DNA of 64,000 nt from Leadbetterella sp964423865 (GTDB lineage: Bacteria; Bacteroidota; Bacteroidia; Cytophagales; Spirosomataceae). The stretch lies in assembly GCA_964423865.1 (NCBI GenBank), contig CAYRGN010000002.1, positions 1 through 64,000 on the forward strand, read 5' to 3'. Both the position numbers and the translations under genes were made by a program. Position 1 is the first letter of the stretch, and the number at the start of each line of letters is the position of its first letter. Positions 42,614 through 52,094 of this stretch are shown here, piece by piece. The notes beneath the pieces were generated by a model. The model worked only from the letters and a program-made list of their open reading frames with translations, did no database searches and was not told the origin of the DNA.

Positions 42614-43585
42614 ATGAAGAAAATTATTCTTTTTGTGCTGAGCTTGTTTATGGCAGTAAACGCATCTGCACAGAAGCGCCATTCGGGAAACGCGGTTTTT
42701 GAAGGCTGGTATGCCGATCCGGAGGGCATTATTTTTAACGGGCAGTACTGGATTTACCCCACCTATTCAGCTCCCTATGAGAAGCAGGTATTTTTTGATG
42801 CGTTTTCATCTCCTGATCTGACCCGTTGGACGAAGCACCACCGCATACTGGATACCGCGGCCGTCCGTTGGGCAAAAAAGGCGGTATGGGCGCCCGCTAT
42901 TATCGAAAAAGGAGGAAAATATTACCTCTTTTTCGGGGCAAATGATATTCAGAGCGACCAGGAAACCGGGGGAATCGGGGTGGCCGTAGCCGATAAACCG
43001 GAAGGCCCTTTCCGGGATCACCTCGGGAAACCGTTGATCGATCGTTTTCATAACGGTGCCCAGCCGATCGATCAGTTTGTTTTCAAGGACGGTAACGATT
43101 ATTACCTGTTTTATGGAGGCTGGAGGCATTGCAATATGGTAAAGCTGAATGAAGATTTTACAGGATTTATTCCTTTTGAAGACGGTACGGTATTTAAAGA
43201 AATTACGCCCGAAAAATACGTGGAGGGCCCTTTCATGTTTAAGAAGGAAGGGAAATATTACTTTATGTGGTCAGAAGGGGGATGGACCGGCCCCGATTAT
43301 TCAGTAGCCTATTCGGTAGCTGACAGCCCCCTGGGACCTTTCGAAAGAAAAGGGACAATCCTGCAGCAGGATCCGGCCATTGCCACCGGTGCGGGCCATC
43401 ATTCCGTCATTCATAATGCGGGGAAAGATGAATGGTATATCGTGTATCATCGGCGCCCTTTGGGTGAAACCGACCGGAATGCCCGGGTAACCTGCATAGA
43501 CCGGATGTACTTCGATAAAGACGGGAATATTCTACCCGTAAAGATGACATTCAAAGGCGTGAAGCGCTCAAAAGTGAAGTACTGA
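42614..43585 (+). CDS. Glycoside hydrolase family 43 enzyme
   Basis: 323 aa with a signal peptide (to NASAQ, ~20). The five-bladed propeller of GH43 is indicated by the three catalytic acids: the base Asp in WYADPEG (~35), the pKa-modulating Asp in QPIDQFVF (~138) and the general acid Glu in YVEGPFMF (~198). HHSVIHNAGKDEWYIVYHRR near the end carries the metal-site His typical of arabinosidase/xylosidase-like members. It is probably periplasmic and acts on arabinose- or xylose-containing side chains. It is not linked to a SusCD pair or transporter here. Confidence 0.88.
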   Translation: MKKIILFVLSLFMAVNASAQKRHSGNAVFEGWYADPEGIIFNGQYWIYPTYSAPYEKQVFFDAFSSPDLTRWTKHHRILDTAAVRWAKKAVWAPAIIEKGGKYYLFFGANDIQSDQETGGIGVAVADKPEGPFRDHLGKPLIDRFHNGAQPIDQFVFKDGNDYYLFYGGWRHCNMVKLNEDFTGFIPFEDGTVFKEITPEKYVEGPFMFKKEGKYYFMWSEGGWTGPDYSVAYSVADSPLGPFERKGTILQQDPAIATGAGHHSVIHNAGKDEWYIVYHRRPLGETDRNARVTCIDRMYFDKDGNILPVKMTFKGVKRSKVKY

Positions 43586-43645
43586 TCAGTACTGATACCG
43601 GCATTGGAGGATAACGACGGTATTGTATTCTGTAAGAAAGAGATA

Positions 43646-43659
43646 TACAAGATCTTGTA
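43646..43659. other. 14-bp perfect palindrome between convergent genes
   Basis: TACAAGATCTTGTA, self-complementary, in the 79-bp gap between the stops of the GH43 and S9 genes. It could be a protein site or a short cruciform. It lacks the T-run of a terminator. Confidence 0.4.
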
Positions 43660-43664
43660 CAAGA

Positions 43665-45791
43665 TTATCGGATATACCGCTGGAAAAACTCATGAATCCG
43701 TAAAATCCTATCGATTCGCTGCCGTACATTTCCGGTCCTGGAAAGTTCATGCGTAGCGCCCTGGTAACGTACATATTCTACTTCCCGATTTAGGTATTTC
43801 AGGCTTTTGTACATCATTTCTGACTGGATCACCCCCGTGCGCAGGTCGTTGTCGCCGTGTTTGATCAGGAAAGGTGTCGTAATCTTGTCCACATACGTAT
43901 AAGGAGAATTTTCCCGGATTTTGGTCACGGATTCCTCCTCCCAGGGCAAACCAAAGTAATTTGGTGTTAGTCGCCAGGCGTTACCTTCGCCCATAAAGGT
44001 AGTAAGATCATATACACCCCTTTGTGCGAATGCCGCTTTGAAACGGTGGTCGTGGCTAATGATCCAGGCGGTCAGGTAACCGGCGTAGGAGCCTCCTGTG
44101 ATTACCAGGCGGGAAGTATCTACCCAGCTTTCTTTCGAAGCCATATCGAGTGCTCCCAGGGCGTCTTCCTGAGGCCCTTTCCCCCAGTCGCGGTAATTCG
44201 AGAACTGGAAGTCTTTTCCGTAGCCGCCAGATCCCCGCTGGTTCGGGTAGACCACGCCGTAACCCTGAGCCGCGAAATACTGGAACTCGTGCCACATGGA
44301 GCCTTCGCCCGGTCCCCACATGGCGGTGGGTCCGCCGTGCAACTGCAAAACCACGGGATATTTTTTACCGTTCTCCGCGTTCAGAGGCTTCATTACCCAG
44401 AATTCAATATCCTGGCCGGTGCTATTTTTATAGATCTTTTTCTCCGGGAAACTCAGTTTCTTGTCTTTCAGCCAGGAAGCATTCAGGTCGGAAATTCGGG
44501 TTTGGCGAGTAAAGTCTGCATTGGCCAGGTACAATTCGTTGGGGTTGGCCACTTCGGTTTTCGCATAAACCCATTCTCCGTTTTCGAGGCGTGAAAGTTG
44601 GGCGATGCCCGTATCAAAATCCGTGATCCGGCTCACTTTTCCGCTGCTAACATCGAGTTTGAAAACCGGGCTTCCTCCGTTCGACTGCGCAGTAAACCAC
44701 AGCGTTTTCTCGTCGGGACTCCAATTGAAATCTGAGGGTATACGGTCGAAATCGATGAACTTCAGTCCGGTGCCGTCGCTGTTAAGCAGGGCCAGGCGTC
44801 CATAGCTTAAGCCGCCGGTGGTAGAGACAAGAGTAACCGCCTTTTTTCCCGAAGGCGACACGCTGAAGCCACGGAATGCCGTTTCTTTCTGTTCCAGTAT
44901 CGTTTTCTGGGAAAGATCTTCCCGGCGGATCTGCACAATCCGGTTCTCGTTGACCCTGTCGGGGTGTGTACTCAAATCGCGGGCGGTACTGGCATAAATA
45001 CTCTGGCCGTCGGGCGAATAAACCACGCCGTTGTACGAAGCATAGCCCGAAGTAAGGGCGCGTGGAGTGGCGTTTTCCTGCACCTCAATCTCGTAGAGAT
45101 GACTCACCGAAATATCCCCGTTCAGGTTGGCTTCCCCCTGGAAGTTCAGGCGGGTAAAGACCCTGGTTTTCTTGTCGTCTTCGTTTTTATTCAGGTATGC
45201 CCTGATTTCCTCCAGGGTACCGTCAGGGTTGGGCTTTACTTTCTTGTTCTCCAACAGATAATTGTCGGAGTTAAACCCCGGTTTTTCCAGGGAGAAAGGA
45301 GGGAGGTTACGGGCCGGATTCAGCAGGGAATCGTTGGCCAGTTCTTCCAGTTTCAGACTGACACTGTATAAAATGCGGGTGCCATCGGGACTAAACCGGG
45401 GATTGGAAGCGCCGTACCGGGAGTGGGTAAGCTGCCAGGGTTCTCCTCCGTTCAGGGGGAGAATAAAAATCTGGGATTTATCCTTTACCCGCCTTACCAG
45501 GGCTACATGTTTTCCGTCGGGCGAAAGCTCGGCCTGTCCCGCATTTTCCCGGGTCAGGGCCGTGCTGCTTTTACGGTCGTCTGAAACCAGGAAAAGCCGG
45601 GTGACGTAATCGTACTCCAGGGGTTTTTCTTCGTTCTTCTCAATAGAACTGACGGTATAAAGAATTTTATTTTTCGCCACAGATACTCCTGACACCTGCT
45701 TTATCCGCGTCAGATCGGTCACCTGTATACGGTCAGACTGGGCTTGTACACTAAAAGATACAAGAAGAAGAAAAACAATAATACGTTTCAT
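43665..45791 (-). CDS. S9 prolyl-oligopeptidase-family serine peptidase
   Basis: 708 aa from the ATG at 45791; the longer frame to 45830 hides the signal peptide (MKRIIVFLLLVSFSVQAQ). An N-terminal seven-bladed propeller (~25-440) has TolB-like blades (AELSPDGKHVALVRR; PRFSPDGTRILYSVS; VYSPDGQSIYAST). The C-terminal alpha/beta-hydrolase has GGPTAMWGPG, the nucleophile in GGSYAGYLTAW, an Asp in GDNDLRTG and the His in YQGATHELS. It is of the acylaminoacyl-peptidase/dipeptidyl-peptidase type and probably acts on peptides in the periplasm. Confidence 0.9.
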   Translation of the reverse strand: MKRIIVFLLLVSFSVQAQSDRIQVTDLTRIKQVSGVSVAKNKILYTVSSIEKNEEKPLEYDYVTRLFLVSDDRKSSTALTRENAGQAELSPDGKHVALVRRVKDKSQIFILPLNGGEPWQLTHSRYGASNPRFSPDGTRILYSVSLKLEELANDSLLNPARNLPPFSLEKPGFNSDNYLLENKKVKPNPDGTLEEIRAYLNKNEDDKKTRVFTRLNFQGEANLNGDISVSHLYEIEVQENATPRALTSGYASYNGVVYSPDGQSIYASTARDLSTHPDRVNENRIVQIRREDLSQKTILEQKETAFRGFSVSPSGKKAVTLVSTTGGLSYGRLALLNSDGTGLKFIDFDRIPSDFNWSPDEKTLWFTAQSNGGSPVFKLDVSSGKVSRITDFDTGIAQLSRLENGEWVYAKTEVANPNELYLANADFTRQTRISDLNASWLKDKKLSFPEKKIYKNSTGQDIEFWVMKPLNAENGKKYPVVLQLHGGPTAMWGPGEGSMWHEFQYFAAQGYGVVYPNQRGSGGYGKDFQFSNYRDWGKGPQEDALGALDMASKESWVDTSRLVITGGSYAGYLTAWIISHDHRFKAAFAQRGVYDLTTFMGEGNAWRLTPNYFGLPWEEESVTKIRENSPYTYVDKITTPFLIKHGDNDLRTGVIQSEMMYKSLKYLNREVEYVRYQGATHELSRTGNVRQRIDRILRIHEFFQRYIR

Positions 45792-45809
45792 AAGTGTAAA
45801 AGTTTTAGC

Positions 45810-45857
45810 CTTCAGATGCTCATAGCTCACAGCTCATAGCTCATAGCTCATAGCTCA
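45810..45857. repeat. Heptameric tandem repeat AGCTCAT
   Basis: Five to six units of AGCTCAT/AGCTCAC in a single orientation, between the S9 gene start and the stop of the symporter. Its last bases lie directly against the symporter stop codon. Confidence 0.85.
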
Positions 45858-47330
45858 TCAATCGATTTCAAAATCCGTATTGAGCTTGGTATCATCCAGC
45901 TCTCCCTCCCAGCGGGCCACTACCGCGCTGGCCAGGCTGTTGCCAAAAACGTTCACTGAGGTACGGGCCATATCCATCAGTTCATCGATTCCCAGAATGG
46001 CCATAATGGGCCAAAGCGGAAGTCCGAAGGTAGCCGCCGCACCAATCAGGATCACCAGGGATGCCCGAGGAACACCCGCCACCCCTTTGGAAGTCAGCAT
46101 AAGGGTCAGCCCCAGTAACAACTGCTCACCGAACGACATGTGAATACCGGCCGCCTGGGCCACAAACACCGATGCCAGGGACAGGTACAGGGTGGTTCCG
46201 TCCAGGTTAAATGTGTATCCCGTAGGAAGTACAAAGGAAACGATATGGCGGGGTACCCCGATTTTTTCCATGTTTTCCATGGCTTTGGGAAGGGCGCTTT
46301 CCGAGCTGGTGGTGGCAAAAGCGATCGATACGGGTTCGGATACCGCTTTGAAAAAGTTCTTGATCGGAATCCGGCAGAAAACCATAATCGGCACCAAAAC
46401 GCCGGCCACAAACACTACGAGGGCCGCATACAAGGTAAGGAGCAGCTTTCCTAAGGCGAACAGGATATCAATGCCCAATTCGGCGGTAGCGTGCGCAATG
46501 GCGGCGCCTACCCCAAAAGGTGCGAAATACATCACGATATTGGTGAACTTAAACATCGTTTCCGCCAGACTTTCTGAAAAATTCAGCATCGGGCGCTTTT
46601 TCTCTTCCGGAAGGAGGGCCAGGGCTATGCCGAAAATAACCGAAAATACCACAATGGGCAGCACCTGCCCTTCGGCTATCGCTTTGGCTATATTTTCCGG
46701 GAATATATCCAGGATGTGGTCCTGCCAGCCCGGCGCGGGGGTGTCGGGCAGCTCTTGCAGAAGGCCTTCGGGTACGTCAACACCTGCGGCATCCATCACC
46801 CCGATTACCTCTTTCTGCATTTCCTTCTTTTTCGAAAGGGGGATATCGCTTTTGAGGGTGTGCGGCACATCAATATCTTTTCCTGCCTGGGTCACGTTAA
46901 TAGCCACCAACCCGATAACCAGGGCAATGGTAGTCACTACTTCGAAGTAAACCAACGATTTCCAGCCCATACGGCCCAGTTGCTTCATGTTGGAATGCCC
47001 CGCTATGCCCACCACCAGGGTAGAGAAAAGAATAGGCCCGATAATGGTTTTGATAAGTTTCAGGAAAACTTTGCTCAGCACCTGGAGGTTCATGGCCAAT
47101 TCCTTAAACTCAAAACCAATCTGAATCCCGATCACCATAGAGACCAGAATCCACGTAGTTAAAGAGCGTTTTTTAAAGGCATAAAGTATAGCAGACGCGG
47201 TAAATAGCCACCATACTACTTTCAGTATCACGGAACTAACCGCAATCAGCTGATAGAAATTTAAAAGGGAAACAAGGGCTGCCAGGGTAAATGTGGCAAA
47301 GAGGGAAATCAACAGGTTTTTTTGGCTCAT
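45858..47330 (-). CDS. Dicarboxylate/amino-acid:cation symporter (DAACS, GltP/DctA-like)
   Basis: 490 aa, an SDF family transporter. The serine-rich re-entrant loop is FATTSSESALPKAMENM (~318), the TM7 motif TFNLDGTTLY (~350, usually NMDGT) and the second loop TSKGVAGVPRASLV (~408). Two extra N-terminal helices and a hydrophilic insertion (~145-200: DIDVPHTLKSDIPLSKKKEMQKEV) make it longer than GltP. It takes up glutamate, aspartate or C4-dicarboxylates with Na+ or H+; which one cannot be told. It is preceded by a 365-bp regulatory and repeat region. Confidence 0.88.
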   Translation of the reverse strand: MSQKNLLISLFATFTLAALVSLLNFYQLIAVSSVILKVVWWLFTASAILYAFKKRSLTTWILVSMVIGIQIGFEFKELAMNLQVLSKVFLKLIKTIIGPILFSTLVVGIAGHSNMKQLGRMGWKSLVYFEVVTTIALVIGLVAINVTQAGKDIDVPHTLKSDIPLSKKKEMQKEVIGVMDAAGVDVPEGLLQELPDTPAPGWQDHILDIFPENIAKAIAEGQVLPIVVFSVIFGIALALLPEEKKRPMLNFSESLAETMFKFTNIVMYFAPFGVGAAIAHATAELGIDILFALGKLLLTLYAALVVFVAGVLVPIMVFCRIPIKNFFKAVSEPVSIAFATTSSESALPKAMENMEKIGVPRHIVSFVLPTGYTFNLDGTTLYLSLASVFVAQAAGIHMSFGEQLLLGLTLMLTSKGVAGVPRASLVILIGAAATFGLPLWPIMAILGIDELMDMARTSVNVFGNSLASAVVARWEGELDDTKLNTDFEID

Positions 47331-47546
47331 ATTTATTGTTTTACAAAAACAAATCGGTCAATAGGAGGTAAAAGTAAGAAAAAATAGTGAAATACGGTGA
47401 TAGCCGTAGAAGGTGGTGTTCTTTTTTTTGTGGGAAATTGTAGTAGAAAGTGAGGAGGTGTGAAAAGTTCATCGGTTCATTACGCCGTTTATCGGTAAGA
47501 ATAAAACGCTTATCGAAAAGTAATTCTTCCTCTTTTTACAGGTATG

Positions 47547-47554
47547 TAGTTTTG
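47547..47554 (+). promoter_or_regulatory. Putative -7 element of the TonB-dependent receptor gene
   Basis: TAGTTTTG fits TAnnTTTG. A transcript from here would carry the ATTAGAT repeat hairpin in a ~135-nt leader. Confidence 0.4.
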
Positions 47555-47571
47555 TGAATGAAAGCAGTTAG

Positions 47572-47689
47572 GTATTAGATATTAGATATTAGATATTAGA
47601 AGTTAGATGTTAGAAGTGGTCAGTTAGACAGCCTGACCGGCCAAGAATAATCTAACAGCTAACATCTAATTTCTAACATCTAAAAAACA
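47572..47689. repeat. ATTAGAT heptamer hairpin
   Basis: Left arm: ATTAGAT repeated, then AGTTAGATGTTAGAAG. Right arm: CTAACAGCTAACATCTAATTTCTAACATCT, an inverted copy. They enclose ~35 bases. Confidence 0.8.
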
Positions 47690-47695
47690 CTCCGA

Positions 47696-49858
47696 ATGAA
47701 AAAGCTATTACTCCTCTTCCTCCTTCCGCTCTTCACCCAGGCCCAGATCAAGGTGAGGGGGAAGGTCACCGATTCCAAAGGCGAAGCCCTCGCCTTTGCC
47801 AATATTTCCCTGTTGGATACCTATGACGGCGCCACCTCGGCCGAAGACGGCACCTACAGTTTTGAAACCGATGAAAAGGGCGAATTTAAGTTACAGGTTT
47901 CCATGATCGGGTATCACACCCTGGTGCGGAATATCGCCTTGGGAGCTACCGACCTGACCGTGAACCTGGAACTGAAAGAAACCATCAACCAGCTCAATGC
48001 CGTAGTGGTTTCCGCCGGCGTCTTTGAGGCCTCTGACAGCAAACGTATGGTCATGCTCAAACCCATGGACATTGTGACTACCGCCGGAGGAAACGCCGAT
48101 ATCACGTCTGTGATGCAGCTTTTGCCCGGATCTTCCCGCGTGGGCGAGCAGGAAGGACTTTTCGTGCGGGGAGGTTCCGCACAGGAAACCAAGACGGTCA
48201 TTGACGGCATGATTGTGCAGAATCCCTTTTTCAGCAGCACACCCGACGTGCCTCAGCGGGGGCGCTTTGAACCCTTTATGTTTAAAGGAACCGCTTTCAG
48301 CACCGGGGGATACTCCGCCCAGTACGGACAGGCCCTGTCTTCCGTACTGCTGCTTTCCACCCAGGATCAACTCGGCACCAATACCTCTACTACCGCCAGC
48401 CTGAACCTGGCCGGTGTAGGGGTGTCGCACACTCATAAAGGATGGATCACGGGGTCGGTGTATTATACCCACATTGCCCCGCTGCTGGCTTTGGTGAAAA
48501 ACCGCTTTGATTTTGAGACCGTTCCCCAGGGAATAGGCACCAGTATGACCATCAATAAAAATCTGAAAAGGAACAGTCACTTCAAGCTCTACGGTACCTG
48601 GTCAGATAATAATTCGGCCATGAATCTGCCCTCTTACGACACCGCCGAAGGAGCTTATCGTTTTGCCAACCGCAACAAGAATGCGTTTGCCAATGCATCC
48701 TATAAATATGTTTTTAAAGACGAAACCTGGATCATGAACAGCGGCCTTTCGTATTCGAATAACCAGGATAACCTGGAAATTCAGGACTTCAATGCCGACC
48801 GTAACGATGAACGCACCCAGGCGCGGGTGGTGATGACCAAGCTCTTCGGAAACTCCAGCGCCAACTCATTTAACTTCGGGGCAGAAACCCATTATATCTC
48901 GGTGGGAAACCGGTATTACGAATATGAATTCGGCTTTGACGATAGTTATTCGGCGCTTTTCGCAGAAACCGAAATGTATTTTACGCCTAAGCTGGCGGTG
49001 CGGCCCGGCCTTCGTTACGAATACACTTCCGTGCTGGGCGAGAGTAACCTGGCGCCGCGTCTGTCTCTGGCATACAAGGTGGGGCAGTTCGCCCAGTTTT
49101 CCTTTGCCGGAGGCCGTTTCTACCAGAATCCCGAAAAAGAGTACCTCTATGTGAATCCTAACCTTACGTTTGAGCAGGCCGACCACCTGATCCTGAATTA
49201 CCAGGTGATCAAAAATAAACGGACGTTCCGGACCGAGGTATTTTATAAAAAATACGATAAGCTCGTCAAGGAGGAAACGGATACCTTTGATCCCAATCCT
49301 TACCGTTTTCCTACCTGGAATACTTCCAACACCGGTGAAGGATACGCCCGGGGCTTCGACGTGTTTTTCCGGGATGAGCAGGCCATAAAAAACGGAGACC
49401 TGTGGATCACCTATTCTTTTCTTGATACCGAACGGGAATTTAAAAACTACCCGAAAAAGCTGACGCCCACCTTTGCGGCCAGGCACAACATGAGTGTGGT
49501 GACCAAGAAATTTTTTACCGAAATCGCGACCAATGTAGGCCTGACCTACTCTTTTGCCTCGGGGAGGCCGGTGTATGCCCCGAACGACGATTTCACGGAA
49601 AAGGAGCTGACCAAGCCGTTTCATTCGGTCAGCATCATGGCCAGCAAGGTGAAGCAAACGCCGAACAGTTTCCTGGTCTTTTATTTCCTGGTCGATAATA
49701 TTCTGGGGCGCGATAATATTTTCGGCTACCGGTATTCGCCTGACGGTACCGAAAGATACGCGGTGAAATCGCCCATGAAAACCACCGTGTTTTTCGGACT
49801 GACCTGGACCTTCGGGAAACTGAACGGCCGGTCAAAAGAAGCAGATTTGAACTTTTAA
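47696..49858 (+). CDS. TonB-dependent receptor with CarboxypepD_reg-like domain
   Basis: 720 aa, signal peptide 1-17. N-terminal regulatory-like domain (~19-100: KVRGKVTDSKGEALAFANI; GEFKLQVSMIGYHTL), plug (~115-230: SVMQLLPGSSRVGEQEGLFVRGGSAQETKTVIDGM) and a C-terminal barrel ending TFGKLNG and a short polar tail. It is smaller than SusC types and has no SusD partner, so it belongs with single-receptor systems for siderophores, cobalamin-like or other small ligands. It lies 20 bp upstream of a periplasmic helical protein, very likely co-transcribed. Confidence 0.88.
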   Translation: MKKLLLLFLLPLFTQAQIKVRGKVTDSKGEALAFANISLLDTYDGATSAEDGTYSFETDEKGEFKLQVSMIGYHTLVRNIALGATDLTVNLELKETINQLNAVVVSAGVFEASDSKRMVMLKPMDIVTTAGGNADITSVMQLLPGSSRVGEQEGLFVRGGSAQETKTVIDGMIVQNPFFSSTPDVPQRGRFEPFMFKGTAFSTGGYSAQYGQALSSVLLLSTQDQLGTNTSTTASLNLAGVGVSHTHKGWITGSVYYTHIAPLLALVKNRFDFETVPQGIGTSMTINKNLKRNSHFKLYGTWSDNNSAMNLPSYDTAEGAYRFANRNKNAFANASYKYVFKDETWIMNSGLSYSNNQDNLEIQDFNADRNDERTQARVVMTKLFGNSSANSFNFGAETHYISVGNRYYEYEFGFDDSYSALFAETEMYFTPKLAVRPGLRYEYTSVLGESNLAPRLSLAYKVGQFAQFSFAGGRFYQNPEKEYLYVNPNLTFEQADHLILNYQVIKNKRTFRTEVFYKKYDKLVKEETDTFDPNPYRFPTWNTSNTGEGYARGFDVFFRDEQAIKNGDLWITYSFLDTEREFKNYPKKLTPTFAARHNMSVVTKKFFTEIATNVGLTYSFASGRPVYAPNDDFTEKELTKPFHSVSIMASKVKQTPNSFLVFYFLVDNILGRDNIFGYRYSPDGTERYAVKSPMKTTVFFGLTWTFGKLNGRSKEADLNF

Positions 49859-49878
49859 CAATTTAAACAAATACGAAA

Positions 49879-50508
49879 ATGAAAAAAGCGCTTTTAGTCA
49901 TGTTCCTGGCGGGCAGTTCCCTGGCGGTGAATGCCCAGAAGGAAAAATATGAGGCTAACATGAACGAGCTGACCTCGGTGCTTCAGAATGAATACGAGAA
50001 ATCGGTTATGCCTGTCATTAACAAAATGGAGCGGGTGGCCAACGCGGAGTCCAACGAATGGTTGCCGCAATACTGGGTGGCCTACGGCCTGATCAAGGAA
50101 TCGTACACCATCACCAATACTGTGGAAAAAGACATGGTGCTGGATAAGGCCGAAGAGTTCATTGCCAAAGCGGAGGTACTTTCGCCTAAGAATGCCGAAA
50201 TTGAAGTGTTGAAGGCGTATTTCAACTCGGCGCGCCTGGTGGTAGATCCGATGGGGCGGTGGCAGAAACACGGGCCGTTGTTTGAAGAACACCTGATCAA
50301 AGCCGCCGGGCTTGATCCCCAAAATCCGCGTGTCGACTACCTGAGAGCCACCAATATTTTCTATACACCGGAGGCCTTCGGGGGCGGTAAAGACAAAGCC
50401 AAACCCTATTTCGAAAGTGCGCTGAAGAAATTTGAAACCTTTACTTCCCCCCATAGCTATTCGCCCACCTGGGGAAAGATGGAGTCGGAGTATTTCCTGG
50501 GACAATAA
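49879..50508 (+). CDS. Periplasmic helical (TPR-like) protein
   Basis: 209 aa, signal peptide to AVNAQ (~19). The mature protein is almost all helix and has TPR-like spacing (DKAEEFIAKAEVLSPKNAEIEVLKAYFNSAR; KAAGLDPQNPRVDYLRATNIFYTPEAFGGGKDKAKPYFESALKKF). It follows the TonB-dependent receptor in one unit and may be its periplasmic partner. The C-terminus (EYFLGQ) ends next to the hairpin repeat array. No named family is recognised with confidence, though similar proteins accompany Bacteroidota receptors. Confidence 0.65.
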   Translation: MKKALLVMFLAGSSLAVNAQKEKYEANMNELTSVLQNEYEKSVMPVINKMERVANAESNEWLPQYWVAYGLIKESYTITNTVEKDMVLDKAEEFIAKAEVLSPKNAEIEVLKAYFNSARLVVDPMGRWQKHGPLFEEHLIKAAGLDPQNPRVDYLRATNIFYTPEAFGGGKDKAKPYFESALKKFETFTSPHSYSPTWGKMESEYFLGQ

Positions 50509-50885
50509 GTAGTTCCATCAGAGTCACTTTAGTCCCATCAGAGTCTCTCGCAGAGGACTCTGATTTCCTCATTAGTTCCATCAGATTCTCTCGCAGAGGG
50601 TTCCTGATGTGTTCATTAGTTTAGTCCCATCAGAGTCTCTCGCAGAGGACTCTGATTTCCTCATTAGTTCCATCNNNNNNNNNNNNNNNNNNNNNNNNNN
50701 NNNNNNNNNNNNNNNNNNNNNNNNNNNNNNNNNNNNNNNNNNNNNNNNNNNNNNNNNNNNNNNNNNNNNNNNNNAGATTCTCTCGCAAAGGGCTCTGATG
50801 CGTTTAGTCCCATCAGATTCTCTCGCAAAGGGCTCTGATGTGTTCATTAGTTCCATCAGAGTCTCTCGCAGAGGACTCTGATGTC
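50509..50885. repeat. Tandem hairpin repeat array interrupted by an assembly gap
   Basis: At least six copies of a palindromic core of the form ATCAGAGTCTCT-CGCA-GAGGACTCTGAT (for example 50537-50564 and 50856-50883), with variants AGATTCTCTCGCAAAGGGCTCTGAT. They are linked by TTCCTCATTAGTTCC or TGTTCATTAG spacers. No gene is present; the open frames reported across it are repeat and N artefacts. Confidence 0.85.
50675..50774. other. Assembly gap (100 N)
   Basis: Exactly 100 N inside the tandem array, the usual placeholder for a gap of unknown length. The true array is probably longer. Confidence 0.95.
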
Positions 50886-51881
50886 CTATTTACAATATTT
50901 TTCATAAAGCGGTTCCGCTTTCTTTTGTTCCAGCAGGAGCAAGTAAGACAGGCTTTCGCATCCTTCTTCTTTCCTTCTCAGCGCAAACGATACCTCGGCA
51001 TGCTTAAAATAAGCGTATACGTTGAGCGGGTTAAGGTCAATTGCTTTTTTCAGGTAGGTGGCGGCGTTCCGGTAGGCGCCGTTGGAAATGTACTGCAAGC
51101 CGTAATCCAGGTACATTTTGCTGTATTCTACGGAGTCTACTTCGGAAGAGCTCAGGTCCCGGTCGTGGTAGCCCAGGTTATAATCGTATTCCACTTCCGT
51201 GGCTACTTTCTCTCCCTTAAACTCGGCCGGTTGCCACATGCCTTTGGTTTGTAACACTGCATTAACCAGGTTTTCGTTAAAACGGTCGTTAGAGGAGGCC
51301 ACTACCCGTACACCGGTGACATTGCCGGTGGCCGTGACCACAAAGCGTACCACAAAACCTCCTTTACGGTATTCGGGGAACCCGAATTTCTCGAAAATAT
51401 AGTCGACAGGGCTTAACGTTCTGTGCCTGAACTGGGGTTCCAGCTTGCCGTGAATGGCGGTAAATACCACCTCTCCGTTTTTCGCCCGGTAGGCTTCAGG
51501 GGTATAGGTCAGGTCAAAGAGCTTCTTCGGCATAAAGGTGATCCGGAAGTCGAACCCCTCACTCTCCATAGACTCCAACACCATTTTTATATCGGAAATC
51601 TCCACGATTTTAAGCCGCAAGCCCGAAAAAACCAAGAGGCTGTCTGAACTCAGCCGGTAGGGGATAGGCGTCAGTTTACTGTTATTGAACAGGTATACGG
51701 AATCTCCCGAAATAAAGTGAAGATCGAAATCGAGGTTGACCGTTTCTTCGTCATAGTACGGACTGCCGTCAATGGCGGTGATATCCGTTTTTTTCCAGTT
51801 TTTAATCAGTTGTTGTCTGAGTTGCCCAAAGCTGGAGAAAGCCATAAGCAAAGGAAATATCGCCAAAAATACCGTACGCAT
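50886..51881 (-). CDS. Periplasmic protein with TonB C-terminal-like and TPR domains
   Basis: 331 aa, signal peptide to SSFGQ (~19). Residues ~160-245 match a TonB_C domain: FEKFGFPEYRKGGFVVRFVV, TATGNVTGVRVVASSNDRFNENLVNAV and WQPAEFKGEKV. Unlike true TonB there is no N-terminal membrane anchor or Pro-rich region, so it is a secreted TonB_C-type protein of the kind frequent in Bacteroidota. A TPR-like pair closes the protein (~270-315: YGLQYISNGAYRNAATYLKKAIDLNPLNVYAYFKHAEV). It is convergent with the receptor cluster across the repeat array. Function is unknown. Confidence 0.7.
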   Translation of the reverse strand: MRTVFLAIFPLLMAFSSFGQLRQQLIKNWKKTDITAIDGSPYYDEETVNLDFDLHFISGDSVYLFNNSKLTPIPYRLSSDSLLVFSGLRLKIVEISDIKMVLESMESEGFDFRITFMPKKLFDLTYTPEAYRAKNGEVVFTAIHGKLEPQFRHRTLSPVDYIFEKFGFPEYRKGGFVVRFVVTATGNVTGVRVVASSNDRFNENLVNAVLQTKGMWQPAEFKGEKVATEVEYDYNLGYHDRDLSSSEVDSVEYSKMYLDYGLQYISNGAYRNAATYLKKAIDLNPLNVYAYFKHAEVSFALRRKEEGCESLSYLLLLEQKKAEPLYEKYCK

Positions 51882-52060
51882 TTCTTAAGGTTTATGTAAT
51901 CATTGTCCATATAATAACGGCCAACCGTTATAAAAGGTTTTAATTTAGATGTTTTTCAGCGCCAAAGGTTGAAGGGGAGTGGAAAATTTTAATTCAGATC
52001 TTATCTGCCGCAATTCCGGAAAATCTGAGCAGTATCATTTTATATCCCTGTTTTTTACGA

Positions 52061-52068
52061 TAAATTTG
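52061..52068 (+). promoter_or_regulatory. Putative -7 element of the dioxygenase gene
   Basis: TAAATTTG fits TAnnTTTG, 26 bp before the ATG. Confidence 0.5.
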
Positions 52069-52094
52069 TGGCCTGATACTTAAAAAATTAAAGA

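Larger units (their letters stand above)
47331..47695. other. Intergenic region, 365 bp
   Basis: Divergent promoter space between the symporter and the TonB-dependent receptor. It holds a TAGTTTTG box (47547-47554) and a heptamer hairpin (47572-47689). No gene was seen. Confidence 0.6.

Noticed and set aside
50581..50881. Two ~90-aa frames across the N run
   Set aside because: They translate the hairpin repeats and X residues; not genes.
50509..50885. CRISPR array
   Set aside because: Spacers are repeated rather than unique, the cores are long palindromes, and no cas gene is present.
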